This document shows, in pieces, positions 56,574 to 64,000 of a DNA stretch of 64,000 nt; the stretch's first letter is position 1, and the number at the start of each line of letters is the position of its first letter. A program made the position numbers and the translations under genes. The notes below the pieces were generated by a model. It did no database searches and was not told the DNA's origin. It saw only the letters and a list, made by a program, of their open reading frames with translations. The DNA is from Comamonadaceae bacterium (GTDB taxonomy: Bacteria > Pseudomonadota > Gammaproteobacteria > Burkholderiales > Burkholderiaceae_C), in contig CANGIQ010000001.1 in NCBI GenBank assembly GCA_947453965.1, positions 178,060 through 242,059 of the forward strand, read 5' to 3'.

Positions 56574-57929
56574 GTGCTCTGGCGTTTCCTCAGTCTATTG
56601 TTATTGCTATTGCTTGGTAGCTTCGTTGGCTTTTTTTGGGGCTTTCTCAAACATGTCGATGTGGTGTGGGTCTGGCTGCTAACAGGGGCTTTGCTGGCTG
56701 GGTTGCTTTGGTGGATCTTGGATGCCGTGCGCGGCTTGCGTGTGGTGACCTGGCTGCGTTCGGGTGATTTGGGGATCGCACCACAAATGATGGGCTTGTG
56801 GGGCGAAGTCGTTGAGCGCGCCCGCCGCTTGCTGCGCGAACGAGAGCGCGCCTTGGATGCCAGCGAGCAGCGCTTGAAAGACTTTTTGTCAGCCATTCAG
56901 GCGTCGCCCAACGGGGTGGTTTTGTTAGACGCCCAAACTCAAATTGAATGGTGTAACCAAACGGCGGCTGATCAATTGGGCATTGACTCTCAGCGTGATT
57001 ACATGCAACGTATTGGCAATCTGTTGCGTGATCCGGTGTTTACGGCTTACATGGCTCAAAGTGACACCACCCAATCGGTGGTCATGGAAGGGCGGGGCAG
57101 TCGTGCAGAACGCCCCCTGCGTGTGTCCGTGCAACGCCATCGCTACGGTGAAGGCAAGCAACTTTTGTTGACGCGTGATGTCACCTTGGTGGAGCAGGCC
57201 GAGGCCATGCGACGAGACTTTGTGGCCAACGTCTCGCACGAAATTCGTACGCCCTTGACGGTTTTGTCTGGCTTTGTTGAAACACTGCAAACATTGGATT
57301 TGGCGGCAGATGACCAGCAACGCTACCTGGCGTTGATGGCAACCCAAGCCCATCGCATGCAAACCTTGGTCGATGATTTGCTCACGCTCTCTCGTTTAGA
57401 GGGCAGTCCAGTCCCAGGCTTTTTCCATGAGCTTCCGTTGTCGCGGTTGATGAAAGCTTGTGAGCAAGAGGCGCAAGGCTTGTCTGCTTCGCTATCTGCT
57501 GAAGGACATGTGCAAACCATTGCATTTGTGATGGATGAGGCATTGACCCACAGCGTTCTTTTGGGTGAAGCACGTGAGTTACAAAGTGCCTTGTCCAATT
57601 TGGTGAGTAACGCAGTGCGCTACACGCCGGCAGATGGTCGCATTCAAGTTTCTGCACAAGCCACCTCTGACGGTGGATTGCAAATTGAAGTTCAAGACTC
57701 AGGCGCTGGCATAGCCGCAGAGCATTTGCCACGATTGACCGAGCGCTTTTATCGCGTCGATCGAAGCCGATCGCGTGAATCAGGAGGCACAGGCTTGGGG
57801 CTGGCGATTGTCAAACATGTGATGCAACGCCATGGCGGAACCTTGTCAATTTCCAGTGTCCTCGGGCAAGGATCTAGCTTTCGGTTGATCTTTCCGGGTA
57901 CAAGGTGGCGTGCGGTAAAGACGGCATAG
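56574..57929 (+). CDS. phoR: Phosphate sensor histidine kinase PhoR
   Basis: PhoR is the membrane kinase for PhoB. Two closely spaced membrane segments occupy residues 4-24 and 32-52 with almost no periplasmic loop, a PAS domain follows (FLSAIQASPNGVVLLDAQTQ), then the H box FVANVSHEIRTPLTVLSGF, and the ATPase domain with N box SNLVSNAVRYTP and G boxes DSGAGIAAEHLPRL and SGGTGLGLAIVK. The 451 residues and GTG start at 56574 are plausible. It follows phoB by 12 bases. Confidence 0.97.
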   Translation: MLWRFLSLLLLLLLGSFVGFFWGFLKHVDVVWVWLLTGALLAGLLWWILDAVRGLRVVTWLRSGDLGIAPQMMGLWGEVVERARRLLRERERALDASEQRLKDFLSAIQASPNGVVLLDAQTQIEWCNQTAADQLGIDSQRDYMQRIGNLLRDPVFTAYMAQSDTTQSVVMEGRGSRAERPLRVSVQRHRYGEGKQLLLTRDVTLVEQAEAMRRDFVANVSHEIRTPLTVLSGFVETLQTLDLAADDQQRYLALMATQAHRMQTLVDDLLTLSRLEGSPVPGFFHELPLSRLMKACEQEAQGLSASLSAEGHVQTIAFVMDEALTHSVLLGEARELQSALSNLVSNAVRYTPADGRIQVSAQATSDGGLQIEVQDSGAGIAAEHLPRLTERFYRVDRSRSRESGGTGLGLAIVKHVMQRHGGTLSISSVLGQGSSFRLIFPGTRWRAVKTA

Positions 57930-57939
57930 GTAGCGCAGC

Positions 57940-59043
57940 ATGAGAGTTTTTCGTATTAATTCTCACGTTGTTTCAGAATCTGCTGCGTTTCCACAAGAAA
58001 TCACGGCAGATGAATTCATTTGGATGGCATTCGCCAGGCGTGAATTTGAGGTGCTTCAGCTGGAAATTCAATCCACACTCGAGCGTTTGTGTGGTTCTCA
58101 AATTATGGATTTGCATATCTCCGATGTACTGAACAACCAATTGCCATCCCACTACGACTACACCTCCGATTACAACTTGATGGTGTTTCGCCGCTTGGCC
58201 GCAGGTCAGTCTGAATCAGACTTGTCACGTCCGGGGGAGATCTTGCATCGCTCACGAGACAAAGGTGGCCCGCCTGTTCTGCACCGCATTGATACCAGTC
58301 CTGTGGCCTTTGTGGTGTTTGATCGCTTGGTCCTGACAGTGCATCCCACAGACTGCACCATTCGGGACAGTTTTGCATCACGCCTGTTGGCCGCGGGGCG
58401 TGCCACCGCGAATCAACAGGCTTACCGGATGCCGTTAAATCCACCCGATTTGATGCTGCGTGTCATCAGCCAAATGGTCGATGGTTATCTGAATTTAAGA
58501 CGCGAACTCTCTCGGCAATTGGACCATTGGCAAAGCGAGCTCATCAACCCAAATACACGGTTTAACAACTGGAGTGCTTTGTTAGATGCGCGCTTGTCGT
58601 TGCACCATTTGGACGAAATTTGCGAAGACCAACGCGCCGCCATTCAAGACTGGATTGATGCCCTGAACACAGCGGCGGAGCCCCATGCATCTCAGCCTCG
58701 GGCTTTGGAACTACTTAAGGTTCGTAGCCGTGACGTGCTGGAGCATATTGAGCGGGTGGTTCACCATGTGCGTCGCTTGGAGCAAAGCGCAGAAACCGCC
58801 GTGCAAATGCATTTCAATGCCCAGAGCAACCGTACCAATGACATCATGCGCACACTGACGGTATTGACGGCCATCTTTTTGCCGCTGAATCTGATTACCG
58901 GATTCTTCGGCATGAATTTTGAAAACTTTCCAGTGCTCCATAATGAAAATGGCCTCTGGTGGACCCTGATCAGCATGGGCTTGTTGGGCGTTATTCTGGT
59001 GGTTTTCTTTTGGCGCAAACGCTATTTGGGCGGCTCGCGCTGA
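57940..59043 (+). CDS. corA: CorA-family divalent cation transporter
   Basis: The 367-residue protein has a large cytoplasmic helical domain and two C-terminal membrane segments (near 306-325 and 338-356). The selectivity motif Gly-Met-Asn appears in TGFFGMNFENFP. CorA pentamers import magnesium (some members cobalt or zinc). Ten bases separate it from phoR, so it may be co-transcribed with the Pho genes; magnesium is the main counter-ion of phosphate, ATP and polyphosphate. Whether it belongs to CorA proper or a ZntB-like branch is undecided. Confidence 0.88.
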   Translation: MRVFRINSHVVSESAAFPQEITADEFIWMAFARREFEVLQLEIQSTLERLCGSQIMDLHISDVLNNQLPSHYDYTSDYNLMVFRRLAAGQSESDLSRPGEILHRSRDKGGPPVLHRIDTSPVAFVVFDRLVLTVHPTDCTIRDSFASRLLAAGRATANQQAYRMPLNPPDLMLRVISQMVDGYLNLRRELSRQLDHWQSELINPNTRFNNWSALLDARLSLHHLDEICEDQRAAIQDWIDALNTAAEPHASQPRALELLKVRSRDVLEHIERVVHHVRRLEQSAETAVQMHFNAQSNRTNDIMRTLTVLTAIFLPLNLITGFFGMNFENFPVLHNENGLWWTLISMGLLGVILVVFFWRKRYLGGSR

Positions 59044-59062
59044 GTGGTTGCTCAGTAGGTTT

Positions 59063-59815
59063 CTAGTTTGATGATGCAGTTGCCGTAGTCAATTGTTCAA
59101 GTTGTTGGCAGACACTGCGGTGAGACAAATGCGCCAAGGTTCGGCGCGAATGTCCTTCTGACGAAATACACGATCCCAGATGTACATCCACCGTCATGGC
59201 GCGCGCTTTCATGATGCGGTGCAATGACTCTAAAAATCCCATCTCACCGACAAAAGCGGGGGTTAAGCACAAAGCACCTGTGTGCGGGTCTACATAGCGC
59301 AATGCAATGGGTTGAACATGCACTTGGCGATGAATGGCCGCCTCAAACAAATTGGCATGAAACAAACTGACGGCATGGCCTTCACTGCTGGTGCCCTCTG
59401 GAAAACCTGCGACACGATAGCCATGGTGCAAGGCGTTCGCCACATCGTCGACCATTTTTTTGGCTGAACTGGGTGAGCCGCGATCGACAAAAACGACGCC
59501 ACATGCTTTGGCAATGGTGCCCACCACAGGCCATTGCCCCACCTCTCTTTTGGCAACAAAGACGCTGGGGTGCAGCGATTGAATCACCAACACATCGAGC
59601 CATGACACATGGTTGGCCACAACAAGATGGGGCACTTCTTCAAGAGGATGTGTCGCCACCACGCGCACCGCAACACCCATGAGTTGCAGTGTTTGGTCTG
59701 ACCATGTGCGAATGGCTTCGAGTTTTTGCTCACGCGTGTAACGCGGAAATTTCACCCAAAGAATAAAAAATGCCTGAATAAAAGCACGAATAAGAAGCGC
59801 GTATTTGATCAACAT
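59063..59815 (-). CDS. PlsC-family acyltransferase (possibly OlsA, lyso-ornithine lipid O-acyltransferase)
   Basis: The 250-residue protein has one N-terminal membrane segment and the four acyltransferase blocks: NHVSWLDVLV with the catalytic His-Asp pair, VFVDRGSPSSAKK, FPEGTSSEGHAVSLFHANLF, and VQPIALRYVD. The family adds acyl chains to lysophosphatidate (PlsC) or to lyso-ornithine lipid (OlsA). An OlsB-like gene lies divergently 160 bases away, which favours OlsA, but motifs alone cannot separate the two. A strong minus-strand Pho box lies 29 bases before the ATG. Confidence 0.85.
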   Translation of the reverse strand: MLIKYALLIRAFIQAFFILWVKFPRYTREQKLEAIRTWSDQTLQLMGVAVRVVATHPLEEVPHLVVANHVSWLDVLVIQSLHPSVFVAKREVGQWPVVGTIAKACGVVFVDRGSPSSAKKMVDDVANALHHGYRVAGFPEGTSSEGHAVSLFHANLFEAAIHRQVHVQPIALRYVDPHTGALCLTPAFVGEMGFLESLHRIMKARAMTVDVHLGSCISSEGHSRRTLAHLSHRSVCQQLEQLTTATASSN

Positions 59816-59843
59816 ATCTGGTTCATCAGCTTAGTTGAGACGT

Positions 59844-59861
59844 ATGACAGCTGTGTGACGG
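59844..59861 (-). promoter_or_regulatory. Pho box in the acyltransferase / OlsB-like divergent region
   Basis: On the minus strand CCGTCAC (59855-59861) and CTGTCAT (59844-59850) are 11 bases apart, close to the PhoB consensus. A weaker plus-strand copy, ATGTCAC-caaa-AATTCAT at 59872-59889, faces the OlsB-like gene. Confidence 0.65.
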
Positions 59862-59975
59862 TCAAGAATGAATGTCACCAAAAATTCATGATTTCTTCTT
59901 TGTCTTGTCACGTGATGTTTGAACAATTCATGCATCACTTAAGTCAACGCATCACGTCAAACCAAAGGACTGAAC

Positions 59976-60824
59976 ATGAAAGAACTGCCTAACCCCACGA
60001 TGCCGCTCTCGTTGATCGATGTCCCACGGGGGTCACTTCATCGACACGATCCTGAAGCTCAAAAAATTTCTGGAACGTCGCAAAGTGCAAAAAATGGCCC
60101 GAGCCTGAGTGTTGAATGGGCCAAGCATCAAGACCAAGTGCGTGAAGCGCAGCGTTTGCGCTACGAGGTATTCGCCACCGAAATGGGCGCGCGCTTGAAA
60201 GACAGTATTCCAGGCCATGACATTGATTTGTTTGATGACTTTTGTGAGCACCTGATCATCCGCGATGAGGTGACAGAGCAAGTGATTGGCACCTACCGCG
60301 TGCTGACACCTGCACAAGCCAAGCGCATTGGCAGCACCTACTCAGACCTGGAGTTCGATTTAACCCGTTTGCGTCAGTACCGCGAACGCATGGTGGAGCT
60401 GGGGCGCAGCTGTGTGCACCGCGACCACCGACATGGCGGTGTGATCATGGCTTTGTGGGGTGCATTGGCCGAGTTCATGGTACGCAACAAGTTGGATGTG
60501 ATGATTGGTTGTGCCAGCATTCCCATGCTTCACCAGGGCGTGGTGAGTGGTGAGGTAGCTGCCAGCATTTGGCATCAACTCAAACAAACACATTTAGCGG
60601 GTGTTGAAAACCAAGTGACACCACGTTTGGCTTTACCCGTCGAGCAATGGGAGGTGAATGATGCGTTTGAACCTCCTGCCTTGATCAAAGGTTATTTGCG
60701 CTTGGGTGCCAAAGTGTTGGGTCCGCCGGCTTGGGATCCTGACTTCAATACGGCTGACCTGCCCATGTTGATGAAGATCAACGACATGCCTGCGCGTTAT
60801 CGCAAACACTTCTTGGGTGTTTGA
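59976..60824 (+). CDS. OlsB-like N-acyltransferase (GNAT fold, Acetyltransf_5 type)
   Basis: The 282-residue protein starts its catalytic domain near residue 48 with EAQRLRYEVFATEMGARLKD and continues with MVELGRSCVHRDHRHGGVIM and MIGCASIPM, a pattern of the OlsB / hemolysin-like acyltransferase group (PF13444). OlsB transfers a 3-hydroxyacyl chain from ACP to ornithine, the first step of ornithine lipid synthesis; OlsB genes are PhoB-controlled in Sinorhizobium. Another acylated amine is possible. It heads a tightly packed operon of three genes. Confidence 0.8.
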   Translation: MKELPNPTMPLSLIDVPRGSLHRHDPEAQKISGTSQSAKNGPSLSVEWAKHQDQVREAQRLRYEVFATEMGARLKDSIPGHDIDLFDDFCEHLIIRDEVTEQVIGTYRVLTPAQAKRIGSTYSDLEFDLTRLRQYRERMVELGRSCVHRDHRHGGVIMALWGALAEFMVRNKLDVMIGCASIPMLHQGVVSGEVAASIWHQLKQTHLAGVENQVTPRLALPVEQWEVNDAFEPPALIKGYLRLGAKVLGPPAWDPDFNTADLPMLMKINDMPARYRKHFLGV

Positions 60825-61594
60825 TGCACTACCGGGCCATCTTCATCTCTGATTTGCATTTGGGGACACCCGGATGCCAAGCCGATGCTTTGCTCGATTT
60901 TTTAAAAGAGCACACCAGCGATTATTTGTATTTGGTGGGTGACATTGTGGATGGATGGCAGTTGCGGCGTAAGTGGTATTGGCCGCAAGCGCACAACGAT
61001 GTGGTGCAAAAAATGTTGCGCAAAGCACGCAAGGGTTGCCGCGTGATTTATGTGCCCGGTAATCACGATGAGTTTGCGCGTGGATTTTTAGACCATCAGT
61101 TCGGTGGCATTGAAGTGGTCGAAGATGCCGTTCATTTGACCGCAGATGGTCGTCAACTGTGGGTGATTCACGGTGACTACTTTGACGCCGTGGTACAGCA
61201 AGCGAAATGGCTGGCTTATGTGGGGGACTATCTGTATGAATTCACCCTCAAGCTCAATCGCTATTTGAACAATTTACGTGGTCGTTTGGGTTTGCCTTAT
61301 TGGTCCTTGTCGGCTTACCTCAAGCACAAGGTAAAAAAAGCATTGAACTATGTGACTGATTTTGAAAATGCCGTGGCACAAGAAGCCGCCAAGCATGGGT
61401 ATCAAGGTGTGGTGTGTGGTCACATTCATCGGGCCGAAATTCGGGAAGTGAATGGCGTTTTGTATTGCAACGATGGCGACTGGGTAGAGAGCCGAAGTGC
61501 CTTGGTAGAGCACATGGACGGTCGGTTGGAATTGAGCTATTGGAAACCTGAGGCGTCTGGGGTTCAAAAACCTGTTTTGATTAAAGTCGCATGA
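60824..61594 (+). CDS. Metallophosphoesterase (PlcP-like or LpxH-like)
   Basis: The 256-residue calcineurin-like phosphatase has all metal motifs: SDLHLGTPGC, GDIVDGW, VPGNHDEF, VIHGDYFD and CGHIHRAE. The group is usually annotated UDP-2,3-diacylglucosamine diphosphatase (LpxH). A second reading is PlcP, a manganese-dependent phospholipase C that releases diacylglycerol from phospholipids under phosphate starvation. The glycosyltransferase downstream and the Pho neighbourhood favour PlcP, and the main lipid A genes lie elsewhere (32-36 kb). ATG 60824 overlaps the previous stop by one base. Confidence 0.8.
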   Translation: MHYRAIFISDLHLGTPGCQADALLDFLKEHTSDYLYLVGDIVDGWQLRRKWYWPQAHNDVVQKMLRKARKGCRVIYVPGNHDEFARGFLDHQFGGIEVVEDAVHLTADGRQLWVIHGDYFDAVVQQAKWLAYVGDYLYEFTLKLNRYLNNLRGRLGLPYWSLSAYLKHKVKKALNYVTDFENAVAQEAAKHGYQGVVCGHIHRAEIREVNGVLYCNDGDWVESRSALVEHMDGRLELSYWKPEASGVQKPVLIKVA

Positions 61595-63036
61595 AAATCG
61601 CACTCATCACAGACGCATGGCGTCCTCAGATCAATGGCGTGGTCACCACCTTGGTCGAGTTGGTCGATCAACTCAGCGCACAGGGGCATCTGGTGGAGGT
61701 GTTTCATCCGGGGCTTTTTCGAACGCGTCCTTGCCCGGGTTACGCAGGAATCGATTTGGCTGTGCGTCCTTTTGCGCAATTGCAAAAGCAATTGCAAGCG
61801 TTTCAGCCTCAAGCCATTCACATCGCCACCGAAGGCCCCTTGGGTTGGGCTGCTCGCAAATACTGTTTGCGACATGAGCTGCCATTCACCACAGCCTTTC
61901 ACACGCGATTCCCTGAGATTTTGAAAGCGGCTTTGCGTGTCCCTTTATGGCTTGGGTATGCGCTGTTTCGCCATTTTCATCGTCCCTCGGCCGGTGTGAT
62001 GGTCCCCACGCAAGGGGTGATGCGTTTGTTGGATGGCAAAGGGTTCAAAAACCTGCGTAGCTGGACCCACGGTGTGGACATGCGCTTATTCAAGTATGCC
62101 GAACAGGTGCAGCACCATCCTTCCTTGGCCGATTTGCCGCGTCCCATTGCGCTTTATGTCGGGCGCGTGTCTTACGAAAAAAACATTGAGAGCTTTTTGG
62201 CCATGCCATGGCACGGCAGCAAGGTGGTCTGTGGTGTGGGCCCCTTGGAGGCTCAACTCAAAGCGCGCTTTCATGATGTGCGTTGGTTGGGGGTGTTGCC
62301 ACGCGATGAGTTGGCTGAGGTGTATGCCAGCGCCGATGTGTTCACTTTTCCAAGTCGCAATGAGACGTTTGGATTGGTGATGTTGGAGGCCATGGCCTGT
62401 GGCACCCCTGTGGCCGCTTATCCCGTCGATGGTCCTTTGGAGGTTTTAAGACCTGATGAAGCCTATCCACACGTACGCAAAGGTGGTGTGTTAGATGATG
62501 ATTTGGCCCAAGCGAGTCTGAAAGCATTGCACATACCCCGTGCCCAAGCGCGTTCGCAAGCATTGACCTTCAGCTGGGATGAGGCGACTCGTTTGTTTGA
62601 GCATCATTTAGCCCCTATACCTTCTGAAAAATTGCTCTCCAAAGTCACGTCTGGGCAACAGCATTTTTTAAAAAATACGATCAGCGATGGCGTGTTTGAA
62701 AAACATTTGAAATCTACGCATCGATTCAAAGACTATTTGCAAGTGCGCGAAAAAATGTTGTCAGACCTGTTCACAGATGTTCGTCGCCAGTGGGCTGATG
62801 AAGTGGGGCATTTGGTCAGCATCAACCACTTCGAAGGAGCAGACCCTGCTTTACGCGTTTTGTGCAAAACAGTAGCGACCGAATTGGTGATTGACATTCA
62901 ATTTCCATCAGGCGGTAGCGACTACAAGGTCATCTGCTGTGGTCAAAATTTCATTTTTGAAAATCCGCAACGACTGTCACACTATTTGCAAGAGCAGTTG
63001 CACCAGGTCTATTCCAGCGATTATTTGACGACTTGA
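61591..63036 (+). CDS. GT4 glycosyltransferase (Agt-like) with C-terminal extension
   Basis: The 481-residue protein is a GT-B fold glycosyltransferase: acceptor side starts KIALITDAWRPQINGVVTTL, donor side has ALYVGRVSYEKN and the EX7E motif ETFGLVMLEA. Agt enzymes of this family glycosylate diacylglycerol in the plcP-agt pair, which this gene would form with its neighbour (four-base overlap). Residues from about 345 to 481 are an extra domain that I do not recognise, containing VREKMLSDLFTDVRRQWADE and GGSDYKVICCGQNFIFEN. Sugar and acceptor are not known. Confidence 0.8.
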   Translation: MKIALITDAWRPQINGVVTTLVELVDQLSAQGHLVEVFHPGLFRTRPCPGYAGIDLAVRPFAQLQKQLQAFQPQAIHIATEGPLGWAARKYCLRHELPFTTAFHTRFPEILKAALRVPLWLGYALFRHFHRPSAGVMVPTQGVMRLLDGKGFKNLRSWTHGVDMRLFKYAEQVQHHPSLADLPRPIALYVGRVSYEKNIESFLAMPWHGSKVVCGVGPLEAQLKARFHDVRWLGVLPRDELAEVYASADVFTFPSRNETFGLVMLEAMACGTPVAAYPVDGPLEVLRPDEAYPHVRKGGVLDDDLAQASLKALHIPRAQARSQALTFSWDEATRLFEHHLAPIPSEKLLSKVTSGQQHFLKNTISDGVFEKHLKSTHRFKDYLQVREKMLSDLFTDVRRQWADEVGHLVSINHFEGADPALRVLCKTVATELVIDIQFPSGGSDYKVICCGQNFIFENPQRLSHYLQEQLHQVYSSDYLTT

Positions 63037-63051
63037 GTTTGAGTGACGGCA

Positions 63052-63078
63052 TCTTCACCAAACTGTCATAAATGACAG
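63052..63078 (+). promoter_or_regulatory. Pho box upstream of ppk
   Basis: TCTTCAC (63052-63058) and CTGTCAT (63063-63069) are 11 bases apart. CTGTCAT is also followed by its exact reverse complement ATGACAG (63072-63078) after two bases, so the site is palindromic as well as repeated. It lies 34 bases before the ppk ATG. Confidence 0.6.
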
Positions 63079-63111
63079 CGACACTTGCAAGCAAGGATTA
63101 CAGGTGTTTAC

Positions 63112-64000
63112 ATGTCCATTTCAATTTCTAAGAGTCAAACCCATGTTCAATTTAATCCCGTGGAGTGGTTAGACCGTGACCTCAGCTTGTTAGCGTTCAA
63201 CTCGCGTGTATTGGATTGGGCCAAACGTCCAGAAGTTCCGTTGCTCGAACGTTTGCGGTATTTGTGCATCGTGTCGTCGAATTTGGATGAGTTCTTTGAA
63301 GTCCGAGCGGCTTTGCACTCCAGTGTTGAGAATCCCAAAGCCGCATTGGATGCCAAAGGTGCACACGCCCAGCATTCATTGAGTCAAGTAGCACACGCTT
63401 TGGTCGCAGAGCAATATGCCTTGTACAACGATGTGCTCACGCCTGCGTTTGCCAAAGAAGGCGTGTACATTTTGTCGCACGGTGAGCGCACCTTGGCCCA
63501 GCACCGATGGGTGAAAACATTTTTTGAAAACGAAGTTCGTCCTTTGTTGTTGCCTGTGGTGTTGGATCCTGCGCATCCATTTCCCCAAGTGGCCAACAAA
63601 TCGCTCAACTTCATCGTGCGCTTGTCTGGCAATGACGCATTTGGTCGCGATAACGAAATTGCCATTGTCAAAGTTCCACGCAGCTTGCCACGCTTGATCC
63701 GTTTGCCTGACAAACTCTCAGGCAAGCGCATGCTGTTTGTGTCGATTTCCAGTGTGATTCGTGCGCATTTGAAAGATCTTTTCCCGGGGCGTGATGTGGG
63801 CGATTTTTCACAATTCAGAGTCACACGCCATTCAGATTTGGCGGTCGATGAAGAGGATGTGAAAAACTTGCGAACCGCCTTGCGCAAAGGTTTGGTGCAC
63901 CGCAACTACGGGCAGGCTGTGCGTTTAGAGGTCTCCGCTGGATGCTCCGAGCATTTATCGAATTTCCTGCGCCATCAGTTTGAGCTTCCTGAATCTGCTT
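63112..64000 (+). CDS. ppk1: Polyphosphate kinase 1, N-terminal part (runs off the window)
   Basis: The frame is open from ATG 63112 to the end of the window, giving 296 residues. The start includes WLDRDLSLLAFNSRVLDWA and RLRYLCIVSSNLDEFFEVR, the N-terminal domain of Ppk1, followed by the HPFPQVANKSLNFIVRL and IKVPRSLPRLIRLP-like head domain. Ppk1 builds polyphosphate from ATP at the membrane. The catalytic histidines lie beyond the window. The preceding Pho box suggests control by PhoB, which is common for ppk. Confidence 0.95.
   Translation, partial: MSISISKSQTHVQFNPVEWLDRDLSLLAFNSRVLDWAKRPEVPLLERLRYLCIVSSNLDEFFEVRAALHSSVENPKAALDAKGAHAQHSLSQVAHALVAEQYALYNDVLTPAFAKEGVYILSHGERTLAQHRWVKTFFENEVRPLLLPVVLDPAHPFPQVANKSLNFIVRLSGNDAFGRDNEIAIVKVPRSLPRLIRLPDKLSGKRMLFVSISSVIRAHLKDLFPGRDVGDFSQFRVTRHSDLAVDEEDVKNLRTALRKGLVHRNYGQAVRLEVSAGCSEHLSNFLRHQFELPESA

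Overview
The window is a continuous chromosomal stretch from a betaproteobacterium of the Burkholderiales, most likely Comamonadaceae (Limnohabitans/Rhodoferax-like). This rests on the gene order and protein similarity I recognise, for example the rpsB-to-rnhB block, relA/tRNA-Val/phaR, EF-P with its rhamnosyltransferase EarP, a Bug-type solute receptor and PhaR, and not on a database search. I see no insertion sequences, prophage, CRISPR arrays or integrases. Coding density is very high, many genes overlap by 1-4 bases, and no gene-free stretch exceeds about 220 bases.

Layout. 1-13.1 kb: the end of an MFS transporter, a LOG-type nucleotide hydrolase, earP-efp, uvrC, a Bug receptor, mfd-serB, ispD-ispF, a small HTH-like protein and 3-hydroxybutyrate dehydrogenase. 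13.1-22.6 kb: relA, tRNA-Val(GAC), phaR-rimO, tRNA-Leu(CAG), rnr, and dadA-nnr. 22.6-37 kb: the translation/envelope block rpsB-tsf-pyrH-frr-cdsA-dxr-rseP-bamA-skp-lpxD-fabZ-lpxA-lpxB-rnhB plus a SpoU methyltransferase; uppS, usually found between frr and cdsA, is missing. 37-48.8 kb: carA-carB-greA with a DUF4149 gene, divergent yhbY and rlmE, ftsH (with a heat-shock-like promoter), folP, glmM and a predicted outer-membrane beta-barrel protein.

48.7-51.2 kb is an arsenic operon read leftwards: arsR, a cysteine-tailed DUF6428-like protein, arsC and an ACR3 arsenite exporter. It is divergent from the phosphate cluster pstS-pstC-pstA-pstB-phoU-phoB-phoR (51.3-57.9 kb), and the two share a 108-base control region with an ArsR-type palindrome and a Pho box. 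Because arsenate enters cells through phosphate transporters, the pairing makes physiological sense.

57.9-64 kb looks like an extension of the phosphate-starvation response. It holds a CorA-type transporter, a PlsC/OlsA-like acyltransferase divergent from an OlsB-like N-acyltransferase, then a metallophosphoesterase and a GT4 glycosyltransferase whose pairing resembles PlcP-Agt, and the start of polyphosphate kinase. Pho-box-like repeats lie in front of pstS, the acyltransferase and ppk. Read together, this is a candidate locus for replacing phospholipids by phosphorus-free ornithine lipids and glycolipids while managing phosphate and polyphosphate. That is the most interesting system in the window.

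Other points worth attention are rnr, which seems to start at ATC because its start codon overlaps the tRNA-Leu promoter; a structured leader in front of carA; and an inverted-repeat control region for the small HTH-like gene.
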